From Paenibacillus marchantiae (lineage in GTDB: Bacteria; Bacillota; Bacilli; Paenibacillales; Paenibacillaceae): a DNA stretch of 64,000 nucleotides. The position numbers and the translations under genes are program-made. The stretch spans positions 2,666,001 to 2,730,000 of the forward strand of contig NZ_CP118270.1 of NCBI RefSeq assembly GCF_028771845.1, in the 5' to 3' direction. The notes below the pieces were generated by a model, which did not search any database, was not told where the DNA came from, and worked only from the letters and a program-made list of their open reading frames with translations. Below, piece after piece: positions 54,397 through 62,695 of this stretch; position 1 is the stretch's first letter, and every line of letters starts with the position of its first letter.

Positions 54397-55212
54397 GTGG
54401 CAGAAGATAAAAAGATGGGTAGACCTTACAAGTTAGATCCATCAGTGATAGAAAGATGGAAACAAGAATATGGCGACAATACATATTTAGTTAGGGGGAT
54501 TCTATGCACACAGGGTTTAATTGAAAATGGAATTATTATGGAAGAACATGAACTCGCTGCTTATTTACTCTACAAATCAGTAGAATCTCGCATCCATAGT
54601 TGTCGCTATGAGCAAGGGATTTATAAAGGGGTTCACTGTGAGTGGAGTGATCCGATTAGTGGAGTCAACTCCATTATTAAAATGAAGCCTGAGATGTGGA
54701 ATCAGTGGATTGCACAGACAAAATGCTTTCTTGATAATGACCAATGTCAGTCATACCGTCCAACTATTGACCGCAGAGATACTAATCCAGAGATAGGATA
54801 CAGGTTATCTAATATCACCATGCTTCCGTTCGGTCAGAACTCATATAAGGCACAAGCTAAGCCAGTATATGCTTTTGAGATGGGAAACAAGCAATCCAAT
54901 GTTCTCGGGACTTTCAAGAGGTATGACACAATAACAGATGCAAAGAAAGACATGGGTTTACCAAAGCTAGAAAACGATACTGGAGTGTTTACAAATACAC
55001 CTGATGGCAGAACGATTATTTTGCAGTCAAGCGATGCAACGGTTGGTCAGAAAAGTGTTGAAAGTGTGAGTAATGAGACTGAGCAGAAGTTGTATACGGG
55101 GTACATACCAATTGGACAGATAGAGATTGATGGGCAAGTGTACAATGTTCATCAACCATTTACTTTTGAGCAAATGCAAATTAAATTGAATGATCAAAGT
55201 ATAGATACATAA
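54397..55212 (+). CDS. HNH-like (homing-type) endonuclease candidate
   Basis: 271 aa from GTG 54397 behind AAGGTGTTTTTTA. The middle holds RPTIDRRDTNPEIGYRLSNI then TMLPFGQNSYKA, like the DRIdn-x-gY-x-x-NI-x-N pattern of phage HNH endonucleases. An N-terminal GRPYKLDPSVIERWKQEYGD could be a DNA-binding part. The C-terminus is unrecognised. Confidence 0.5.
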   Translation: MAEDKKMGRPYKLDPSVIERWKQEYGDNTYLVRGILCTQGLIENGIIMEEHELAAYLLYKSVESRIHSCRYEQGIYKGVHCEWSDPISGVNSIIKMKPEMWNQWIAQTKCFLDNDQCQSYRPTIDRRDTNPEIGYRLSNITMLPFGQNSYKAQAKPVYAFEMGNKQSNVLGTFKRYDTITDAKKDMGLPKLENDTGVFTNTPDGRTIILQSSDATVGQKSVESVSNETEQKLYTGYIPIGQIEIDGQVYNVHQPFTFEQMQIKLNDQSIDT

Positions 55213-55387
55213 CGAAAGAACAAGTTGGGCTATCTAGATTCAATTATAAGCCTACTAACCATTTCATCTTAAACTACACTTAACACAAATGAAACGATGC
55301 TTAGAATCGATTCCAGAAGATATAGCAGGGTGACAGTAAGTGTTACCTAAGATAATAGTGAATAAGATAAGGAAGGATGATTAACAA
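55213..55387. other. Short spacer without recognised features
   Basis: AT-rich, no coding frame or hairpin of note; it should carry the promoter of the integrase transcript. Confidence 0.3.
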
Positions 55388-55714
55388 TTGATTGAAGCGC
55401 TCAAGTATGATGAAGGTGAGTTTTCCCTAATTGAACAAAAAGAATTTATAGCCTACATATGTCAAGAATTTAGCATTAACGAGCAATCCCTATACAGTGA
55501 CTACTATAAAAAATTGAAGGATGTCCAAGAGAAATGTAACCTGTCTGACGTAACAGATACTATTAAAAGGAATGCTGAAGCGATTAAAGGGTTTATTCAG
55601 CAAAATAATGACTACAACAATGATGTATTTACAGCTTTAGCAGTTATAAAATTAGGGATAAAGCTTCATTTAAACGAGAATTTAAATAGACTGAACATAG
55701 TATTACATAAGTAA
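55388..55714 (+). CDS. Unknown protein co-transcribed with the integrase
   Basis: 108 aa from TTG 55388 (MIEALKYDEGEFSLIEQKEF), behind AAGGAAGGATGATTAACAA. Helical, acidic. It ends 12 bp before the integrase gene, so it may take part in integration or its control. Confidence 0.55.
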   Translation: MIEALKYDEGEFSLIEQKEFIAYICQEFSINEQSLYSDYYKKLKDVQEKCNLSDVTDTIKRNAEAIKGFIQQNNDYNNDVFTALAVIKLGIKLHLNENLNRLNIVLHK

Positions 55715-55726
55715 GGAGAAATCGAT

Positions 55727-57451
55727 ATGATTGCAACTTTCTATGCTCGTGTATCAACAGATAGTGATGAACAAAAGAACTCAATTGTGAGCCAAGTAGA
55801 CTATTTTAATACATATCTTGATGAAAACAATTACCAGCATTCTAAAACAGGCGTGTTCTATAAAACAGATGGGACATTTACTTTAACAGATGGATATTAC
55901 GTTGACGAGGGGTTCTCTGGTGCAAAATCAAACAAATACAGAAAAGCTTTTCAAGAAATGATGAATGATGCACGAGCAAGAAAGTTCAACATAATACTTA
56001 CTAAAAGCATAAGTAGATTCGGGCGTAACGTTAAGGAATTATTGGCAGCAGTAGCTGAGTTAAGAAGCTATGACATTGCTGTGTACTTTGAGGATTTAAA
56101 AATTAACACAATGAACAGAGCCGATGACTTTAAATTGACTATCTTTGCAGCACAAGCAGAGGAAGAATCCAGAGCAAAAAGTGAAGCAGTGCAGTTTGGT
56201 AAACTTCAAGGCTATAAGAAGGGTGTATGGGGTGGTCGTGCTCCCTATGGTTATGATATTAGACAAGGGAAGTTAGCTGTTAATCCCAATGAAGCACCAA
56301 TTGTTAAAAGAGTATTCTCCATGTATCTAAATGAGTGTATGGGTTTAAGGAGCATAGCACAGCAGCTGAATGCTGAAGAAATTCCTACTAAACGCGGGGC
56401 TAGCCTATGGGATCAAAGTTTGATTTCAAAGATGTTGAAGAATGTTATATATACAGGCGAGATCAGGTTACATAGAACACGTAAGATTGATTTGAATCAA
56501 AATCTAATTAAGAAAATACCACCGGAAAAACAAGTCGTAACCTATGATGAAGATTTAGCGTTAATTGACATTGATGAATTCAAGCTAGTTCAGATAGAAA
56601 AAGAAAAGAGAAAAGATGACTTTGGTACATTAACTGTTAAAGAAATAACGGTAGAAAACAATGGAGAGATTGAGAAGCAAAAGGTGCATGTTTTAGAACG
56701 TGGTTCATCTAGACATTCATCAAAACACATTATTTCCAACATACTGAAGTGTGGTAACTGTGGAGGTAGTTTACGAAGAAAAGTCCAGCGTAATAAAAAC
56801 AGATCATTTATTCAATGGATATGTCGCAACAATGATCAGTATGGCAGAAAGGGTTGTCAGTATAGAAACCTCCAATACGAAGAAGACTTACTGGATTATA
56901 TAAAAAGGGAAATCAAACAGTATCGAAATAATGAACAGGTTCACCAAGAGAATCTTAATTACTATATCAAATCACAGTTTGATTTAAAAAATGTGGAGCG
57001 AGATATACAATCACTCAAAAGTGAGATTGGAGAATTAACTCAGGAAAGAGAAGTGAACTTTAGGCTTCTTACCAAAAGCATCATTGACGACAGCGAGTAT
57101 GAGCAACGTAACACCTCAATTCAGGCTCAATTGACTGACAAACAGAACAACTTATCACGGCTTGAGAATATTAGCATTGAGATTGAAAAACTTGAATTAC
57201 GTCATAAAAAGTTTTTGGCTTTTCTTGCTCAGGTTGATGTTGATAACCTAACCAATGCAACTCTAAGACAGATCATAGACAGATTCGAAGTAACATCACC
57301 TCAAGGAGCAGAGCCTTTGCCAAGATTCACACAACATGAATTCAAGGAAGAACAGTTAAGAATTTATTGGCGTGTATTCGGGAAATCGAGAGAAAGTGTT
57401 ATCGAAGATACCGTAAATAAGCTTATAGATGGATTCAAATTAGACAGCTAA
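55727..57451 (+). CDS. Large serine integrase of the element
   Basis: 574 aa. Catalytic domain with MIATFYARVSTDSDEQKNSI (nucleophile Ser at residue 10), ILTKSISRFGRNVKELL and FAAQAEEESRAKSEAV. Then the recombinase domain (GVWGGRAPYGYDIRQGKL, LISKMLKNVIYTGEI), a zinc ribbon (ILKCGNCGGSLRRK, WICR...GCQYR) and a coiled coil (LKSEIGELTQEREVNFRLL). It lies 52 bp from the right core, the normal place for the integrase that made the insertion. AAGGAGAAATCGAT precedes ATG 55727. Confidence 0.95.
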   Translation: MIATFYARVSTDSDEQKNSIVSQVDYFNTYLDENNYQHSKTGVFYKTDGTFTLTDGYYVDEGFSGAKSNKYRKAFQEMMNDARARKFNIILTKSISRFGRNVKELLAAVAELRSYDIAVYFEDLKINTMNRADDFKLTIFAAQAEEESRAKSEAVQFGKLQGYKKGVWGGRAPYGYDIRQGKLAVNPNEAPIVKRVFSMYLNECMGLRSIAQQLNAEEIPTKRGASLWDQSLISKMLKNVIYTGEIRLHRTRKIDLNQNLIKKIPPEKQVVTYDEDLALIDIDEFKLVQIEKEKRKDDFGTLTVKEITVENNGEIEKQKVHVLERGSSRHSSKHIISNILKCGNCGGSLRRKVQRNKNRSFIQWICRNNDQYGRKGCQYRNLQYEEDLLDYIKREIKQYRNNEQVHQENLNYYIKSQFDLKNVERDIQSLKSEIGELTQEREVNFRLLTKSIIDDSEYEQRNTSIQAQLTDKQNNLSRLENISIEIEKLELRHKKFLAFLAQVDVDNLTNATLRQIIDRFEVTSPQGAEPLPRFTQHEFKEEQLRIYWRVFGKSRESVIEDTVNKLIDGFKLDS

Positions 57452-57470
57452 TTGTAGCTGTTTTTCTTTT
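57445..57470 (+). terminator. Terminator of the integrase gene
   Basis: ACAGCTA, loop ATTG, TAGCTGT, T-rich tail. It overlaps the stop codon and should limit read-through into tadA' and tadB. Confidence 0.75.
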
Positions 57471-57478
57471 GTCTTATC

Positions 57479-57518
57479 GTAACCACTTATATGTACATAC
57501 TACAGGCCATGAACACTG
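57479..57518. other. attR: right attachment junction
   Basis: Element sequence (ACTTATATGTACATACTA) runs to 57502; the core is CA at 57503-57504; tadA resumes with GGCCATGAACACTGG. Pairing the element arms from both ends gives an attP with imperfect dyad symmetry: 15 of 24 positions match when one arm is inverted, with ATATAA and TGG shared. Confidence 0.8.
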
Positions 57519-57928
57519 GACATGATGGCTCGTTGTCCACGGGTCACGCCAATACGATCTCCGATATGATCAGCAGATTGGAGACCATGGTGCTCAGCGG
57601 AGCGGATCTTCCCATTGCGGTTGTCCGGCAGCAGATCAGCTCGGCCATTGATATCTTTGTACATTTATCCCGGCTGCGTGATCGTTCACGTCGGGTGACC
57701 GAGATTAGCGAAGTGATTGGCATGCAGGACGGAGAAGTACTGCTCAATCCACTGTTTCGTTTCCAGGAAATCGAAGAAAAAGAAGGCAAGATTATTGGCG
57801 GACTCGTGCAAGTTGGAACACTGAGACAAGTGGATAAAATTCAGATGGCTGGGCTAGCGGAATGGTTGAACGAGTACATAGAACGCAATAGTGATGAGTT
57901 GAATGGATCGGATAACAACGTGAAATAG
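57503..57928 (+). pseudogene. tadA: Tad pilus ATPase TadA/CpaF, 3' part
   Basis: 141 native codons plus stop: Q-A-M-N-T-G-H-D-G, then SLSTGHANTISDMISRLETM (the His box) and the CpaF C-terminal domain to DNNVK. The frame is in register with the 5' part across the core. An ATG at 57491, inside the element, is in frame and could start a short product, but without Walker A and B it cannot be an ATPase. Confidence 0.92.
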
Positions 57929-57947
57929 TCGATTTTATTGGTAGGTG

Positions 57948-58715
57948 ATGAAGTTGGGTGAGGCCAGACAAGCGTTAACGGACTACACCGTATATACGCT
58001 ATCTCGAAGACAGCGGATTGTCTGCATGCTGATTAGTGGTTTGTTGTTCTTTGGTGTCGGTATTCTGTTCTATCATCAGTGGTTGGCCGGACTGATATTG
58101 GCTGCGGGGTGTATATGGGTACCAAAACACTGGACAAAAGTACTGCTGGAACGAAGAAGAATGACTCTCAGTTTACATTTTAAGCAGGCATTATATGCGT
58201 TGTCCTCTGCGCTGGCTGCGGGAAAATCAGTAGAGAACGGTTTTAAGGAATCAGTGGAGGATCTGCGCATGCTCAATCCTGAGGCGGATACAGATCTCAT
58301 TCGTGAATTCACCATTCTGAGGACGCGGATGGAATATGGTCAGCCCATTGAAGAGGCGCTGCAAAACTTCTCGGATCGGGCCAAAATTGAGGATATCACA
58401 AACTTTGCCGATGTGTTCATCACATGTAAGCGAACGGGTGGAGATCTGGTCGAAGTGGTAAGGCGAACCTCGGCGGTAATTGGTGAGAAGCTGGATATTC
58501 AGCAGGACATCATGGTAGCGGTGGCACAGAAGAAGTTTGAATCTAAAGTGATGTTTGCCGCTCCATTTATTTTTCTGATTTTTCTAAACTTTACGGCCAA
58601 GGATTTTATGGAGCCGTTATACAGCGGGATTGGATATATGATCTCCAGCGGGGCATTGGCGTTACTTGCCTGCTGTTATTTGTGGATTACACGCATTATG
58701 GATATCAAAGTATAA
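57948..58715 (+). CDS. tadB: Tad pilus inner-membrane protein TadB
   Basis: 255 aa, T2SSF-type platform protein. Two helices near residues 25-60 (VCMLISGLLFFGVGILFYH) and two near the C-terminus, with ALYALSSALAAGKSVENGF and FADVFITCKRTGGDLVEVVR typical of TadB. It starts 19 bp after tadA. Expression after the insertion depends on read-through or a promoter in the element. Confidence 0.88.
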   Translation: MKLGEARQALTDYTVYTLSRRQRIVCMLISGLLFFGVGILFYHQWLAGLILAAGCIWVPKHWTKVLLERRRMTLSLHFKQALYALSSALAAGKSVENGFKESVEDLRMLNPEADTDLIREFTILRTRMEYGQPIEEALQNFSDRAKIEDITNFADVFITCKRTGGDLVEVVRRTSAVIGEKLDIQQDIMVAVAQKKFESKVMFAAPFIFLIFLNFTAKDFMEPLYSGIGYMISSGALALLACCYLWITRIMDIKV

Positions 58716-58727
58716 GGAGCTGACACG

Positions 58728-59597
58728 ATGCTGCTTCCCGTTATTTTCGGAGGGGTGCTTGGAGCAGGGTGGCTGGTGCTTGATCGAACGCGAGGGCAGA
58801 ACTACCGACATTTGCGCAAACTGGATATGGAAGGAATACGTCTGAAGAAGCTGCATGGCCCCTTTTTGTTTTTACTGGACAAGTTCGAGGTGGGCCGCAG
58901 ATTGCCTGTGCTCATGTTCCGTATGCAGCATGCCATTCAGAAAATGTATGGCATACAGCATAGTGGAGAGAAAACGATGCTCTACTGTGCTGAGATGCTG
59001 ACTTATTCGTGGCTGATGTTGCTCGTAGGCTGCCTTTTGGCGCTCGTTGGGGACATGGGGCTTGGGGGTATGGTAGGTGGATTGGCACTCGGTGCTGCAC
59101 TGCCCTTTGCGCTCTACAAAGATCTTAACACCAAAGTACAGCGAAGAGATCAGGACATACTCATGGAGCTGCCGGAGTTATTGAACCGAATTGTTCTGCT
59201 AGTTGGTGCGGGAGAAACGTTGCAGCGTGCCATTGTTCACTGTGTAGCCAGTCAGGGAGAACGGAATCATCCTCTCTATAATGAGCTGCGAAAGACGGTC
59301 GGGGATTGGAACAACGGATACTCGTTTCAACAATCCTTTGAACAGTTCAGCCGCCGCTGTGGTGTACAGGAAGTGACGATTTTTACAACAACAGTGCTGC
59401 TGAATTTCCGGCGAGGGGGAGGTGACTTTGTATTGGCGCTGCGTGATCTGTCCCATGTGCTGTGGGAGAAACGCAAGGCCGTTAGTCGGGCTAAGGGAGA
59501 ACAGGCTTCTTCCAAATTGGTGTTTCCGATGGTACTGATCTTTTTTTCGATTGTGGTGATGATCGGGGCACCTGCTTTTATGATGATGAATATGTAG
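58728..59597 (+). CDS. tadC: Tad pilus inner-membrane protein TadC
   Basis: 289 aa, second T2SSF protein. ELPELLNRIVLLVGAGETLQ and FSRRCGVQEVTIFTTTVLLN are the T2SSF signatures; four hydrophobic segments are seen. It follows tadB by 12 bp. Confidence 0.88.
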   Translation: MLLPVIFGGVLGAGWLVLDRTRGQNYRHLRKLDMEGIRLKKLHGPFLFLLDKFEVGRRLPVLMFRMQHAIQKMYGIQHSGEKTMLYCAEMLTYSWLMLLVGCLLALVGDMGLGGMVGGLALGAALPFALYKDLNTKVQRRDQDILMELPELLNRIVLLVGAGETLQRAIVHCVASQGERNHPLYNELRKTVGDWNNGYSFQQSFEQFSRRCGVQEVTIFTTTVLLNFRRGGGDFVLALRDLSHVLWEKRKAVSRAKGEQASSKLVFPMVLIFFSIVVMIGAPAFMMMNM

Positions 59598-59608
59598 GAG
59601 GAATTGGG

Positions 59609-59803
59609 ATGCTGGAATTAATGAAAAGCAAAGTAATTGGACTTTGGAAGGAAGAGGACGGGCTGGGTACGTTGGAGCTCATTCTGATTATCGGCGTAAT
59701 TATCATTATTGCATTAATATTCAAAAATCAAATAACAGCATTAATTACGAGCCTGCTTAGTAAAGTGGACACGAAAAGCAATGAATTTTTCCCGGGTAAG
59801 TAA
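59609..59803 (+). CDS. flp: Flp-type (type IVb) pilin or pilin-like protein
   Basis: 64 aa. EDGLGTLELILIIGVIIIIALIFK has the pilin plan: a Gly-x-x-x-x-Glu motif (LGTLELI) before a hydrophobic helix. The processing site would lie at G|LGTLE. It is the likely major Tad pilus subunit. GGAGGAATTGGG precedes the ATG; its end overlaps tadE by 23 bp. Confidence 0.82.
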   Translation: MLELMKSKVIGLWKEEDGLGTLELILIIGVIIIIALIFKNQITALITSLLSKVDTKSNEFFPGK

Positions 59804-60458
59804 ATTGAAAAAGGAAGAAGGGAGCTTCACCATTGAAGCCTCCCTGGTCTTCCCTATTGTGTTGTTTATTCTCGTGTTACTTTTATTTTTCTCCATGTAC
59901 ATGTATCAGAAAACATTTCTGAACCAGCATGCGTATGCAGCTTCTGAACGTGCCGCCTACAGCTGGGATAACAGCCACAAGCAGGCGATGACAGGAGAAG
60001 TTGTTGCTGGGGAACATGACAACTTGTACTGGAGACTGACCGATGATCGATTGCTCGGAGCACTGTTTGGTTGGGTGGGAGCGGACAATGAGGTTATTGT
60101 GTCAGTACCCGCAGGGGAAGGCGGAAGTCTATCGGAAAAGAAACTGTCCCAAGCGGCACAAGGTATGCCCTCTGGCATGAACGGGACAATTGAATATCAG
60201 AACTCGCTGATCCAGCGAAAAGTAACGACTAAGCTGGAGCAGGTGATTTCTTTACCGCTGCCTTCTTTTTTATTTGATTCAGGTAACAGTGTACTAACAC
60301 AAGGTTCATCTGCAGTTGTAGAGCCGACGGAATTCATCCGAACGGTGGATCTGGTCCGTTATTATGCAGCCAAGTTTAAAGGCAAGGGCGGAGCCGCAGC
60401 CAGTACTGCCGCTGAAGCGGGACAGGTTGTACAGCATTTTGGCAAAACCAAAAAATGA
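59781..60458 (+). CDS. TadE-like minor pseudopilin
   Basis: 225 aa. EEGSFTIEASLVFPIVLFIL near residue 11 is the TadE signature with the conserved Glu in the helix. The remainder is a secreted domain. Starts inside flp, so translation is coupled. Confidence 0.8.
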   Translation: MNFSRVSKLKKEEGSFTIEASLVFPIVLFILVLLLFFSMYMYQKTFLNQHAYAASERAAYSWDNSHKQAMTGEVVAGEHDNLYWRLTDDRLLGALFGWVGADNEVIVSVPAGEGGSLSEKKLSQAAQGMPSGMNGTIEYQNSLIQRKVTTKLEQVISLPLPSFLFDSGNSVLTQGSSAVVEPTEFIRTVDLVRYYAAKFKGKGGAAASTAAEAGQVVQHFGKTKK

Positions 60459-60476
60459 GGAAAGGAGGAGGAAGCA

Positions 60477-62666
60477 CTGTTCAGAAAAAAAGACGGTGAA
60501 TCTGGAGCCGTAACCGTGTTCTTGATCTTGATTTTGGCTGGAATCTTTATGTTTGTTTCCATTTTCATTGATTATGCACGTATTGCTGCTTTCAAAGTAC
60601 AGGCAGAACGAATGACGCATGCAGCGATGAGATCTGTGATGTCAGCCTACGATACTTCCTTGCGGGAGTATGGTCTATTTGGATACGGTGACAGCAGTGG
60701 TGACTCCATTATGGCCAAGGTGCTGAATGATAGTGTGAAGCCCTCGGCTGTGAAAGATGGGTTTCCCATTCTGGATATCCAATGGGATACCACTTCACTA
60801 AGCATGGAGCGTGAACTGGGCAGATACGATATTTTTAATCGCCAGATCCAGGAGGATATGAAATATCGTGCGCCGGTTGATTTTACCCTGGAAGTGGTCA
60901 ACCGTTTTAAGCCGATGTCAGAAGAGATGAAAGAAGCTGCTCATACCGTGGATCTGCTCAAAAAATTGCAAAAACTGTATGACAAACGTGAGGAATTGCT
61001 GGACGAAGCAATAGCCAATCAGACGGAATCCGCCGATAAGCTGAAGGGTCTGCCTGCACTGATCATGAATCCGCCCTCCTCTGCCATTTACGATGAGATG
61101 TTAAGAGAGACGCCAGAGACAGCTGCCGAAGCAGCGGCGCGTTATGCGGATTATCTTAACAAAAAACAAATGGATGAGGGGCTGCCATTTAACCAGCAAC
61201 AGTACATGCTAGAGCTAGCTCGTTATCGGACAGGTGTAGGGAATGTGGCGACAGGCATAAGCACGATCATACAACCAGCATTGCAGGCTCACCAGACAAA
61301 ATTGGAGGAAGCCCAAGCTAAGATTGAAGAAGCTCGCAAGATCAATGAGGAAATGAAGCGGGTAATCGCTGAAGGGGAGAACCGTTCACAGAATGCCAGT
61401 TATGAAAACGTAGGCAACTCACCGCTGCCTGGGACGAGCCCTCCGTCTACCGGATCGGGAAGTGAAGCCAAGAGTACACGCTCCCTTGCTTCGGAACTTG
61501 TAAGAGCTGACACGCTGTTTGATCAGTTAAATGCACATGTACGCTCACAAAATTCGGATTTCACCAATGTCAGAAATGACAGTATGGAGCTTAATACGCA
61601 GCTTCGCACTGTTACGGTAATGAGTGGTGTTTCCATTAAACCAGGGGTTAGACAGGCTAGTCAGGTCACGGAACGATACATGGACACTTATGTAAGAAGT
61701 GGTCCCTCCAATGTTATTCTCCAAAGCAAACAGCTGTTGGAGAGCGGTCGCGGATCTGATGCCCAGCGCAAAGCGAATGATAAGGAATCCAAAGGGAAGT
61801 TGAAGGAAGTTAAACGCATATTGTCACAAATCGAAAAGGGGAGCTCCGGCTCCATGGAAGCCTTCAAACAATTGGAGGAGTACTACAACGCCAACATCGC
61901 TTTTAACCAAGCGAGCCGTGAAGAAGCCAAGAAGGCAGAGATTGCTGGAGATCCGTATGACTCCGGTGGTGACGCAATGAACGGAATGGACAGTTTGTTC
62001 GGAGGAATGTCTAATTTGCTGGATAGTTTTGGCGATGAGTTGTTCCAGAATGAGTATGCACTGGCGTATTTCAACTCCATGGATTTTGGGCAATTGTTGG
62101 GCTGGACTGAAGGCAGTGGAGATGCTGGTGAAGTGTTCAAACTGCAAAATCAGGAATTGGAGTACATCGTATATGGTTTTCATAATCCTTCGGGGAACAT
62201 TGCCGCTGCGTATGCGGAGATCTTTGGCATGCGTCTGGCGATTCGAACTGCAGAAGGACTAATTGAGAATAGCAAGCTTGGGAATCCACTACTTGTATTA
62301 TCTGCTGCAATTTTATACGGAATTACAAACGCTATAGCAGATATGGTGAAACTGGCTAAAGAAGGTAGTGTGGAATTGTCCAAATATATCAAAGTCAAGC
62401 TTACATACAGGGACCATCTGCGTTTGTTCCTATTAATGCATAGCAACAATGAACGCAAAATGTCCAGAATGTTGGCTTTGATCCGATTGAATACCGGCGT
62501 GAATCCGGATGAGAAGCAGACATACGCTTCAGGAAACATGCGCAGCAGTATTAAATTGTGGTTTTTACCAGGAGTCACAAGAAGTATAGGTGCTCTCATG
62601 GGTAGTGCAGACCAGGTAGAGGATGGGCGATTTTTCATTGATCGAAAGGCCGATTATTCCTATTGA
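60477..62666 (+). CDS. TadG-like large membrane-anchored Tad protein
   Basis: About 729 aa. The N-terminus LFRKKDGESGAVTVFLILIL-AGIF is a TadG/pseudopilin-like membrane anchor. The long outer part is rich in coiled coil (TKLEEAQAKIEEARKINEEM) with a Ser/Gly linker near residue 325. The best-placed start is CTG 60477, seven bases after AAAGGAGGAGG, because no ATG/GTG/TTG fits so well; GTG 60516 would delete the pilin-like start. Confidence 0.7.
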   Translation: MFRKKDGESGAVTVFLILILAGIFMFVSIFIDYARIAAFKVQAERMTHAAMRSVMSAYDTSLREYGLFGYGDSSGDSIMAKVLNDSVKPSAVKDGFPILDIQWDTTSLSMERELGRYDIFNRQIQEDMKYRAPVDFTLEVVNRFKPMSEEMKEAAHTVDLLKKLQKLYDKREELLDEAIANQTESADKLKGLPALIMNPPSSAIYDEMLRETPETAAEAAARYADYLNKKQMDEGLPFNQQQYMLELARYRTGVGNVATGISTIIQPALQAHQTKLEEAQAKIEEARKINEEMKRVIAEGENRSQNASYENVGNSPLPGTSPPSTGSGSEAKSTRSLASELVRADTLFDQLNAHVRSQNSDFTNVRNDSMELNTQLRTVTVMSGVSIKPGVRQASQVTERYMDTYVRSGPSNVILQSKQLLESGRGSDAQRKANDKESKGKLKEVKRILSQIEKGSSGSMEAFKQLEEYYNANIAFNQASREEAKKAEIAGDPYDSGGDAMNGMDSLFGGMSNLLDSFGDELFQNEYALAYFNSMDFGQLLGWTEGSGDAGEVFKLQNQELEYIVYGFHNPSGNIAAAYAEIFGMRLAIRTAEGLIENSKLGNPLLVLSAAILYGITNAIADMVKLAKEGSVELSKYIKVKLTYRDHLRLFLLMHSNNERKMSRMLALIRLNTGVNPDEKQTYASGNMRSSIKLWFLPGVTRSIGALMGSADQVEDGRFFIDRKADYSY

Positions 62667-62695
62667 GTAATCTGGGTCGTTTCGGTGGAGGGATT

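Larger units (their letters stand above)
21123..57502. mobile_element. 36.4-kb integrated element inserted in tadA/cpaF
   Basis: The borders are set by the point where the tadA reading frame breaks on the left and resumes on the right; both sides share only CA. Inside, base composition drops and codon use turns AT-rich. The element has a large serine integrase at the right end, a small ORF at the left end, a repressor-type control region, a primase-like gene and many small unknown genes. No capsid, portal, terminase, lysis or conjugation genes are recognised. It may be an SPbeta-related prophage remnant, a phage satellite or a mobilisable island. Confidence 0.92.

Noticed and set aside
21123..57502. 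Arbitrium (AimR-AimP) system, as in many SPbeta-group phages
   Set aside because: No TPR-type AimR of about 380 aa and no short secreted peptide gene after one; the 349-aa HTH protein at 45496 has its HTH at the wrong end.
21123..57502. Complete prophage or conjugative element
   Set aside because: No terminase, portal, capsid, tape-measure, holin, relaxase or type IV secretion genes could be recognised.
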